A stretch of DNA of 64,000 nucleotides from Plasmodium coatneyi (taxonomy: Eukaryota > Apicomplexa > Aconoidasida > Haemosporida > Plasmodiidae), in NCBI RefSeq assembly GCF_001680005.1, contig NC_033567.1, forward strand, positions 1,550,001-1,614,000, given 5' to 3'. The notes under the pieces were generated by a model. The model was not told the DNA's origin and searched no databases. It saw nothing but the letters and a program-made list of their open reading frames with translations. Both the position numbers and the translations under genes were made by a program. Positions 47,501-59,500 of this stretch are shown here, piece by piece. Position 1 is the first letter of the stretch. Every line of letters begins with the position of its first letter.

Positions 47501-50500
47501 AGATGCTGAAGCAAATGTACGACTCAAATTTGATCATAATGTCGTATAACATATTTGACAAATATATCAGTTTCGTGTTGGACCAAGACGTCAAACGGTT
47601 GCGGAAGTACAAGAATGTGTTGCAGGTGTCTACCAGGCGGTTGAATAGGGGGGCCACCTCTTCGGTGAATGCATCAACCTCGGTGAATGAACAGAAGGAA
47701 GCCTTTTCCACTGTTACAGCCTACACGCAGCTGCACCGGGATGACATATACGACGTGCTGGGCGATCGGGGGAACCAACGTGGGAACACCTTCTTCCTGT
47801 CGGACCAAGACGAATTCATCGAGACGCTTTACCTCAACACGTTCATGATTGTGATAAACATCATTTCGGTGTGGGAAATGTACCTAGAAATTCCTGTAGA
47901 AGTTCTGAACAAAATGAAGTACACGTTTTTCGAGCTATTCTACAACACAACAATTAAGGTCATAAAGTTTATAAAAAAGGATAAGGGGTTTTTCTTCCTA
48001 CTTAACATTTTAAAGTTCATTTATCTGAAATTTGTCAGTCTTCCTTTTAATCCAATAAACATACACACTACTATAAAGCTGCATGACTTTTACGAATTTC
48101 TCATTAATGATGGTGACGAAGATGTGAAGAAAGAGGAGGAGCAAAAATTTAATAGTGAAAATATGTACCTAAATTCGATTAGCCCCCTGAAATTTTTGAA
48201 TAACCCAGAGAATGATGCACAGAGGGAAAACCGTACCAGTGTACCAAAATTAAACCTTTGCTGTGATGACCGTGTATTGTCAAAAGAGCATGATTACAAT
48301 GTGCTTAGTGTAAATAAAAAGAAGAGAGTAAGCATGGGCGGTTTAGTTCCCATCTTTTTAAATAACAGCAGCAGGAAGAGGAGAAGGACGAACATTGACC
48401 CGTACACCTCATATGACAGCTTTGAAAATAACGATAACGGTTCATACAGCACGGTGAGGAATGGCGTTCCTACGGGGAATGCACAAATGGGTGATAAAAC
48501 AAGCGCCAGGGTAAAGTACGATTTGCGGGAAGGACAATACGAAAGTGAAAATGTCCACGTCAATGATAATATCAATGACAATGTCAATGTGACACCGAAA
48601 CGTAATTATGACCATGCACAACCAGAGGAACAGGAAGAAAGCGACCCTTTTAGAAACACCTACCTGAGCAACTACTACATCCCACACATCGATCTGCTAT
48701 TCATCATTCTCGATTTGGAAGTCTTTTACTACTTTGAAAAAAAGGAGTATAAGAAAATAATCATTTCCGTGGAAAACACCTTCAAAAGCATTATCGGTAA
48801 ATGTGACTATAACACGAAGGAGTATTTACGGTCGTCCATTTCGTACATTTACAACTGCTACCAACAAGTGCATCTCCAGGACAACAAAATTAACATCCAA
48901 AGTTGCATCGTCATTAGACACATATTTAACCTTTACATAAAATCTAAGGTGTTCTATTTATGCAAAAAAATTAAAAAAAAATTAGCACACTACAAGGATA
49001 GCTACACCAATGATGGGGTGCTAAAAACGGGTTATAACAAAATTTATAACGGCCTCTTCAGCAGCGAAAAGTGGAAGAACTTTTTTTACATCCACTATGA
49101 TAGTGACAATCTAGGACGAAACAAAAGGGTCAAAATTATAAACAGTCTGCTGATCGTACATATAAACACTTTGCTTTTCTTGATATTTTATGAATACCTA
49201 TCCAAGTATGTGACTAAAAAGTTCTTATTTTTCTTCCGATTTTTCGTATTTTTTTTTAACAAATTGTGTGTTGCCATTCTAAGTTTGGTGAATTCGTCAA
49301 ACCATCTGGAAATTTTTAACCTTTTCGATTGGCGAAATGTTGGCCAAGCAAATCATTCAGAGGAAGAACTGGCTGTGAAAATAAGGAATGCCATTCGCCT
49401 CGTTCAAAACTGCTCCACACCCCCACAGGATGAGGAAATATCTCCCTACAAAATTTACACCAACGGGAGAAGCAAGCCAATTGTCATGATCGACATTGAT
49501 GAGCTGCTAGTCACCTACATCCAGCTAAATTTTACCTTCTGCAGATCGTGCTGCTTTTTCATTTTCTTCAAAAATGTCTGCTCGCAAAAGTATGAAATAA
49601 TTTTGAGGGAGAATTTCACTAGTAACTATTTTGAGCGGTTTAAAAAGAATCGGGATTTGTTCGACCCCATCGATGCTGTAAAGGAGAACGCTGGGAAAAA
49701 TGACAATGAGTGGGGGGAAAGCCACACCGCAGAAGAATTAAGCCCCTATGGGGAACCAACACTAAATGACTCCTTTGACGAAGAATCGGATGAAAATTGC
49801 AGAAGCGATTCGAGCAGCTCAGGTCTTTCCCAGTCCAGCTTCACCCTCATAGAGTACACAGACTATTCCAAAAATGTAGATTATATTTTCCTAGAATTTG
49901 TTTTAGAAAAAATAGAAGAAATGGACGTGGATTATTATTACAGGAATGTACTGAACAATTGTTACTACGTGATCAAAATAGAAACACTCTATAATTACAT
50001 ATACAAGAATGAGCAGCTGCTATGCAGATTTGCTTTCCTAAATAATGTGTATTATCTGTACAAGGTGTATTATCACATGTTTGTCTGGTCTTCGAATAAA
50101 AGCCATCCCATGGGTAAGAATAACATCGCTGTGGAAGGAATTAAGGGAGAGGAAAATTTATCCAACCTGTACAATGACATCTTCTACATCTTCGACGTGA
50201 ACCGCATTTTGGGGGAAACCTTCTCCAGCAGGTATGTGCAGCTGGTCGATCAGGCCAATACCTCCGATTTTACCCCTACTGGAACACCTGATAAAATTGG
50301 CAGAATTCCCCCCTACGGCTGCGTAAATGATTATCGCCCAACTCAGCGCAGAAGCATCGAAGAATCGCCCTACTTCCTTTGCAACATTTACAACTTCAAA
50401 TTGAAGTTGTTCCACCCGCTAAATTTTGAAAAAAGAGACTTGCCCAAAGGAAGGGAAAGAAACCCATTCGATAACTTTCTAATGGTTAACAAAAATTATT

Positions 50501-53500
50501 TACTGGACTTGAAGCACAAGCATGAAAAAGTGAACAAGTACATAAATAACTACATGGTGTATCTGTACCATGTAGTTCTTCGCTTTTATTACAATGAAAA
50601 TGGCATAGACAGGGAGAAATTATCCTTTCACCATATTGTGTACTTATTTCAAAGTGCCTTTGACACGTTTAACAGGAAAATATGCGGCAATCGTCATGAC
50701 ACGGTGTGCTCTCCCTTTGTCCAGGGGGTTGGCAAAGATAAGGGCACCCCTCCAAATGTCTCACCTGTCAATATCATTGCAAAATGTGATTTAAAAAAAA
50801 ACATTCTTCTCATTTTCGACATTTTAAATAACATATATGATGTATACCATGGTAACATTTTTGAAAATTCCAATTGGGCGGACTCCACCGTAACACAAAT
50901 CGACACAAAGCTTATCGGCTATCTCAGCGAAATGTACAAAATAGCCTATCTGTACAAAATGTATCATTGCTGCTTGTTAATTTTGGTACTCTGCCTCATG
51001 TTTACGTCGAGGTTTTGGCTAGTTTATGTGTTTAACGAGAAGCACGAATATGGACAGCATGGCGAATATTGCCAACCTGCCACTAGGGGGAAACGAAAGA
51101 TTGGGAGAAAGCCAAACGAGAGGAGCGTAGACAAAGACACACTCCTTCGAAATGGTACAAACCTCGGACGTGGTGCGGGCAGGAGGGGAAAATCCAAAGA
51201 CAGGGCTTATGACACAAATGAAGAAATGACAGAAAGCAACAAACGAAGGAGAGCATATATACTAACCGGAATTTATGACAAAATAGCGTCTAAAAGGAAT
51301 GAAGATAACGTGAAGGAGACATACAATGATTTGCACAACTATATGCAGATGCTAATCGTTTGTACTTCGATATTTTATCTCTCATTTTTATGTATAGAAA
51401 AGATACAGACAAATTTGCAAAATATTTATTTTCTTAATTGCGGTAATAGTTTGTATAATTGCTACGTCCATTTTTATGGGTATGTGGAGAAGTTTTGCAA
51501 GGAGCACTGCGAGGATAAACTCTACGCATCTTCCTTTTTCTTCGACACTTTCCACTTAGACCTCATAAACTTAAAACTCCAGGCTTACGCAAAAGCAGGA
51601 AGGTATAAAAGCGAAATGAGAAAAATGAAGAAAGCGTTAGGCGAATCCACCAGGAGGGTGGGCGCAGAGCCCCACGGTGCGGTCACTACTATGTCACGTG
51701 ACGAGCATAGCGGAGAAAGCAGAGGAAGCACCAGGGATAACACGCAGGTAGATCTATTCTCCAAATTTCCATATCTGCTTTACTATAACGAACGTGCGGC
51801 AACAGAATGCATGTCCGACCTAAGGATAACGGAGAAGAAATACCAAAGCGATGGTAAACACTTTTTCAAAAATAATATTTGCCTATATTTTAATATGGTA
51901 AGATATTTGTACAAAAAGGGAAGCAAGTACACCGGTTTGCTGCCATTTGTCAATTCGTATATCATCTCAATAGTAACGCTGATGAAATTTACCATGGGGA
52001 AGTATTTTTCCAATTTTAATGTGTCCTCCGATTTCTTTTCTCTAAAATTTGAATATCCAATAAAGCAATTCGACATGGACATGTTCACAAAGGTAAAAAA
52101 AACGGAAGACGAAAAGGAAAATATCAAGTTAACTAACAAGGCTATTTTGATGAACCTGGAAAATCTCTACTGTAATATGTTCCTAAATAAGGACATGTGT
52201 TACCAAATAAAATTCGTTTATACATACTACAAAAAAATTTCCAGCATTATGTACAAAATGAATAATTTTTTACTCAGTTATTATTATTTGAAAAAAAACA
52301 TTCTGTTCATATGCGATTTGGTTTACTTGCCCGAAATTGTTCACGACTATTTGCTCCTGATGAATATAATTTTAAAAAGTGGAAGAGAAAGAATCGAGTT
52401 GCTAACCCAAGAGGAGATTTTCTTTGAGAACTTAAACAACCAATTGAGTATTTTTTATAAAAAAAATTTGGACCAAGAGACAGACACGAATTATGCAAAG
52501 GATAAAACAGTCAAAGATGTAAACGATTTTAAAATTTATGAAGACAGCGATTTTTGTAATATTGATTATGTAAAAACGCCGCTTAATACTTACTTAACGA
52601 AGAGGCATATTTATGAGTACAGAAATATGTTGACTCAGTTTTTGGACTACTTAACCTTTTTGATGAAAAATCCTGACCATTTTCGTATACTGTCGACGAA
52701 GCGTAGAAGGGAGGTACTCCACATGTTGTGTCTAATCCTTTTTACGAAGAAGAGAATGAGTTACTTTTGCAGCAGCAAGGCCCGTCCGAAAAAATCAAAG
52801 GGGGTGCCTACAAAGGGAAAAGGAAACTGCTGCGACGATGGAAGTGCACAACTATCAGGGGAAGATTCCACAAACAAGAAAAACGAAAATAGGAGCGATC
52901 ACGATGTGGTGACACCCGAGAATGTTACGAAAGGAAATCATGGCAATCAAAAAATGAAAAATTTTGAAAAAAACTTTTTAACATGCTTCAACAACTGTAA
53001 CGAAAAAAAAGAAGAAACGTTTTTTAACTTCTTCCTCGAAAAATTATTTATCATAAGTAACTTCGATACAGACATATTCGACATCGAGCTGGATGATGAA
53101 GGGCAAGTTGAGTCTCTCATAAAATCTCAAGTGTTACGTGATGTAAGCAGTCTTAATTTTGTCTCACCAGGAAGTGCCCCCTCGGACGATTATTTCCTAT
53201 CCCTGGGGAGTGAAATTTCGAGTGAGCAAGAAAAGGCAGCCAAAAATAGCAAAGGGGAGACAAATCAGACTAACTGCATAGAGGAAACAATTCATCATGA
53301 GTGTCATCGCAGCGCTGCTTCCCACCACTCTTTCAAGATTAACGATATTTCAGTTCTGAATTACCTATATTTGAATTACAACTTTGAGCAAAACTTAACC
53401 TACACGGAAAATTACATTACTAATAGGTTTTTTACACTTAACTGCAAAAAAATGAATGTCTATTTTGTGAAAATATTGCTATACTATATCAACTTGATTT

Positions 53501-56500
53501 TTTTAAAAATAAAAAATATTTTCTGTGATGACTGCATTTACACCATAAAAAAGCAGCAGTTCCTTAACTCCTCAGCGAATGATTGCTCTAGGAACATTTT
53601 CTTCTCCTTGTTCTTAAAACTTTTTCGTCTTTTCAATTTTTCCAAGCAAACATTGACTGAATTATGCGTCAATTATTTCCCCGGAAATGAAAATTATGCC
53701 GCATACCTAGAAGAACTATCTCAGGGAAAGAAAAATGGAGACCCCTCAACTGTGCAGGTGTACGCAAATCATGGAAGGCAAATCACCGAAAACACATACA
53801 CACATAATGTGGAGGACAAACAAAACAGCTGTGATGATAATGCATCAAATGGACTAGACAAAATGTTGTTGATTAATTTTTTGGAAATTTTTTTATACCC
53901 ACATAAAAATTGCAGCTTTTTGGAGGTGCTAACTGTGTGCTATGAGTTCTTGGCAAACATGAAAAATGATAAATGGAAAATAATGAGGAAGAGAAACAAA
54001 CACAAGATGTACGCACTTTTAAAAGAGGCGGTTACCAAATGGGGGGACCGAAGCAATCCATCTGTTTTTCTTTTCCAAACCGTCTTGGTGCTCCTATCTC
54101 TGCTGCTCTATTACACGTGCAAGAGATCGCTCGTGCATGAAATGAGGAAAGTCGCCCAGTTTTTCCTAGACTTTGTGTTTTTTTTTATAGAGAACATAAA
54201 GAATAATTTGATCATACTGCAGATAATTGAGGCCTACGGGGGGGGGCACACAGATGAACACACAAATGGAAAAGCAGATGAAAAAACAGATGGAAAAACA
54301 GGTGAACGTACAGATGGGCATCCATCTGCCAGGCAGACCCAAGTCAACCTGCTAAAATTTTACTTCCGAAAACTGCTGTCCCTGCTATACCTCTACACAG
54401 ACGAGCTGATATTGTACACCATAAAAAATAATATAGACCAGGAAATCAGCCAAAAAAATTACTACAGGAAGCATGCCCACGAAAATTTAAATATAGAAAC
54501 GATTTCTAATTATGAATACATAGGTGAACCGAACTTGAGCGAATTTTGCTTCTACTGGGATTACGCAATAGTGTCTATGAGCCACGATAAGAGTGACCTG
54601 TACATTTCTCGCTGCTTTAAAAACTTTCTCTTTGTTCTAATTCAAATAATAAAGGAGGAGGCAAATAATGCGGGGCGATTGAGTGGGGAAAATGAGGCTG
54701 CCACTAAGGGGAGGACAAATTCTCGAGACATTAGTAAGAAAAGGACAGATTCCCCTATTGAGGGAGATAAGGAATGTTTCAATTTTTACCGAAAAATAAA
54801 TAACCTTCTTAGCGTTCTAAATGATGAAGATTTATGCAAGCGGTTACTCATTCAGGGGGGCTGTCTCCCCCTAAGTGACGACACAATAATGGGACACCTA
54901 AATGAAAATGTAAACCATTGCACAGATTATGCACACGAAATGTACGCTGCGAACAAGGGCAACTTTGACCACCATTCGGATGCATACAATGGAGCAGCGT
55001 CTAGTACTCCCGTCCTATGTAGTACCATGGAATGCAAAAGTAAAGACCACGGGGGTGACGCGATTATCCGTGAAAGTGCCACACTAAACCCTGATGAGCA
55101 TAGCAAAATAGCAATCCACGCAGGGGTTCATCTTGAAAATGATAAAATGGGACCTGAGCAGTTATGCAACCCGCACACAGTAAATATTTTTTTCACATCC
55201 ATGGGGAAAGGGGGAATGGAGAAAAATAACCAGCTTGGCGAATCGAATAAGACGAACAGAGCTAGGAGTAGCGATTCCTCTGCATCAGACTTGCCGAATG
55301 GGAAAGACCAGCTATCAAAGGATATTCAACTTGTGCGGTTCCTTTCCTGCTTGTACAAAAATGCCGATAGCTGCATTGAAAGCAAAACGGGTGAATATTT
55401 CCACGTAGAAAAAATACACCTAAATATTGAGAGGTTCCCAGTTAAGGAGAAATGGAATTACATAAAAAAATTAGAAAAAATACTAAAGCAATATCAACAT
55501 ATGATAAAAATAATGTGCGAAATTTTACACGAATCAAAGAATGTGGATCGGAATAAAAGTAATTTAAAAATGTTCATAGATCTGTGGTGGAACAACAGAT
55601 ACACGTTAGAGCAGCATTTAAAGATACTCAATTTAGACATCTCCAACAGTCTTGGGTTTTCCATCCACAAATTGATGTCCATTCCGTTAATTTCTTTAAA
55701 TATAAGAACCAAAATAGTGCTAAACGGGAGTTCCAACTGGAAGGAGGACGATCAGAAGGAAGTTTCTTCCATCCGTAGTGAAAAGGACAACACACAGGTG
55801 AACAGCGCATATAACACCCTGTCAATTGTAAATAACCAGAAATATTATTTGAGTACCAATTTTGATCTGTTCGTGGTGCTATACTACTATTCGAACATGC
55901 GAAACATCATAACGTGGATTAACAAATGGGGGAGGTACTTTGTTCCTCCTAGATACTGGGACAGTGCTCATTTTATCAACGTCCTCCTAAACTTAACTGT
56001 TTTTTCCATCGTGTTGAAGAATTGCAATGTACAAATTACGCAGTGTAAAAGAAAATACTTAAGGTGGGGAGATATTTTGGGTAGTCACTCCAGTCAAATG
56101 AGCAAAGATGAGAGAGCCTTCATCGGTAGCGTCATCCCTGGAGACACAACGGATGGAGTGAACTCCTTCTCATCATGTAACCTAAACAAGCAAACCAATC
56201 AGAATAGGGGAGCTGCCAAAAGTTTGATCCCCATTGACAAAAACGTCGTGACGTCCTATTTGCCCTTCATTAATAAGGACATCGAAACGATTCTACTTTT
56301 GGAGGAGAGGAAAGGAAAAAATAAAAGAAGAAATACCACATCAGATCAACCATATTTACTTGATATAAACCCCCCAAATGGAGGAAAAAAACGGATGATC
56401 GTTTCGAGTACCCCTCGATGGAGTGTAAACATTCAAGGGGGGGAAAGTCACAATGACGATTGCAATGCTACGTATAGGAGAACGCAGAGGGAGGAAGTAG

Positions 56501-59500
56501 AACATGTGGAGGCCATCTCAACTGTGGACAACAAGTACAGAATTGTTATACCCAAAGGGGAGAGTGATTCTGCCTACCCAGACAACACCAACAGCAAGAA
56601 CAATACCAGTAGGAGCAACACGCACACTGATGAGAAAAGAGGCAGGAGAAGAACTATCAATATAATCAGTGAACAAACGAACAACAGTATAGACAGCTAT
56701 TGTGTGAACAACTATTGTGTGGATGGCCGCTCTGTTTACAAAAACGAAAAGCAAAGCAGAGATCAGAAAAAGGTAAACTCAACAATATATGGATATGTGA
56801 GCCCCCTAAAGGGAAATAATTTTGAGTACATGAAGAATCAAAACCAAAGTGACATGCTGAAAAAGGAGGGGAAAAGGAAAAGAACTACAGTAGCAGGGAC
56901 GTTAAATTTGGATCATCTGAAAAAACAAGATGATGATAAAGAAGAGAAAAATAAAGAAAATATTTATTTAAAATATTTGGATTTAAAAAAAAAATGCGAT
57001 AGAGGGGTACTGAAATGCTCCTTCCTAAAGTTAAGGATGTACTTGTATAATATACTGATAGATATTTTCGAAAATAATAATATTCATCCCAAGAACATTT
57101 TTAACCTTTTTAACATTATCAATCATTCGTTCCTTATGGATGTGATCAAATGCACCATGGTGGATGATGAACTCGATGGTGAACGATTAACATATGTGAA
57201 AAATGTGGAACATAGGAGAATCAGGAAAAACCCCGTCGTTGTGTATATACATAATAATTTAAATAGACTCCCCTTTGAAAATTTGGAACCTTTAAAAGAT
57301 TCCTACATCGTACGGGGAGTGCAGAAAACGGTCACTGGGTATTTGTACGAAAGGGTGTTGGCGAAGATTAAAGTGGAAGAAGCCAAGAGGAAGAGGCTAT
57401 CCCTTTCGAGTGCACTTCCGGGGGAGATGGACGCAGCGGCAGGGGATATAGAAGAAGGAGAAATGGGGGCAGACCGAGGAACGCACCAAAACAGTGAAAA
57501 TCTCCAAAACGATGACGAATCGAACAGTAATGACGACCAAAGTGACGATTTTCGCGTGGATGAGTACATAAAGCAGGAATACTCAAAAAAGTGGAAAATT
57601 GATCATGTGAAAAATGTGCCACAAAGCATCATAGATCCTTGTACCACCTCCCAATTGTGTAATACAGAAGGGGAAAATAAGAACGTTTCCAAAAAGAAAA
57701 GAAGAAGCTCCCTTTCGTATATATTAACGCACCATATCGAGGTCTCCAAAAATTCTGAAAAGAATAACGATAATTACCACCATGAGCTTAACACGTGTCA
57801 GGTAAAAGCGTTCAATCGTTATGATGACCACGGCAAGACAACATCCCAGGTGGATCGCCACAACGTTTTGAAAGAACAACCGAGAGATACGCTAACTCCA
57901 TATGGGAATGAATCTCTCAGCAGCGCAAGACACGTTGACGCTAATTATGGCTCACGGATAGTGCAGGCAAGGGGGAAGGGAAGATACAGCTTGATCGTTT
58001 CGAGGGAAGAGACAAAAGGTCATCTCGAAAAGGGAGACATTCCCAGTAAAACCAATCCAAGTGAAAGCGCTCCGGATAAAGGCACAAAACAGGTGCATGT
58101 TAAGGGGCGAGGTAAGAAGAACTCACGCAAGAGTATCTGCATTGAGCACTCCTTCCTAAACCCCTTCAGTAATAATAATAATAATAATAGTAGTAGTAGT
58201 AAAAAGGGCCAAATTGGCATGCCATTTAGCGAGGACCACTTTAATGGTAGAAATAGCTGCAGCCAAAAAGGGGAAAGAAAAACCCTACACAATAGATCAA
58301 CAGAGCAGAAACACAAATTGGGATTATCACATTCTGCTAAAAGGAGAGGTAGCATTAAAAGGATGAATCCTCGCTCGTCATGCGCGTCTTCCCATCCACC
58401 ATCCACCGAATCTGAATCCGAATCGGAATCTGTTTCATCAGTGGAACTAATCCAAAATGAGGACGAACTGAGAAAAATATTCATGAGTGCTAGAAAATCG
58501 ATGAATATCCACAACATGATGGGTTCTTACAAAAACGAAGAATACAGCTTTTTCTGTTTCAAGAAGAAAAGAAAAAAAAGTGTAAGTGAATCAGAAGCTT
58601 ACTTTGATGACGAAAAAAAATTTTCAATTTCATGCGTAGAAGACGTGAAAAAGGATAATAAAAGGAGAAGCTACTCGGCCGACCCGGAGCATCATTCAAA
58701 GGCGTCCAAAATGAAATACTTAAAGTACGTTCCTTACTACATTAGGAGTGCCAGGTTAGTAGATCCCAAAAAGAGTAACATTTTTTTTGTGATTAACCCT
58801 AATGGGGATTTAAAAAGAACGGAAGATGCCACATACCCTTTCATTTATTCTAAAAATAAAGAAAAGTACAAATATAAAAATTGGAATGGCTATTTTGGCA
58901 AAGTGCCATGCGAAAAAACTCTGCTGAAACATTTGTGCTGTGATGACTTGTATGTTTATTGTGGTCACCAGGGGGGGGAGCAGTATATCAAAAAAGACAT
59001 AATTCAAAATGCCATTCTGCGGTATGACGACCCGTTGGGGGGAGGCCAAAAGGGAGAGGAGGAAAAACAGGGGAACTCCAAAAAAGCTCAAAATCGAGAT
59101 GGCGGAATCGCAAAACGTAGTAAAAACAAAGCGGGAAATAAAGGAGATCCCCTTTTTACTCAAAAAAAGGACAAAAAGAGAAGAAATTCATGCAATTTTG
59201 AGGTAGAAAAACGTGTTGTGGACAAGGGGATGAAGAGAAAATCTGTTGGGGATATCATTCACATTCATAGCACTAGTGACAGCAGCGATGCTTTATGCGC
59301 ACAGACAGAAATGGAAGATGATGGGAGTGACGTTGTTGGTGACGATTTTGGTGATGCCCATTTTTCGGCTAACCCAAATGATGGCATAAACTCGTGTGTT
59401 TTTTTAATTGGGTGCAGTTCAGGGTTACTGTCCTCACATGGTTTTGACTTAGACGTATGGGGCACCCCCTACGACTACATAGTAGGTGGGTGCGTTTTCG

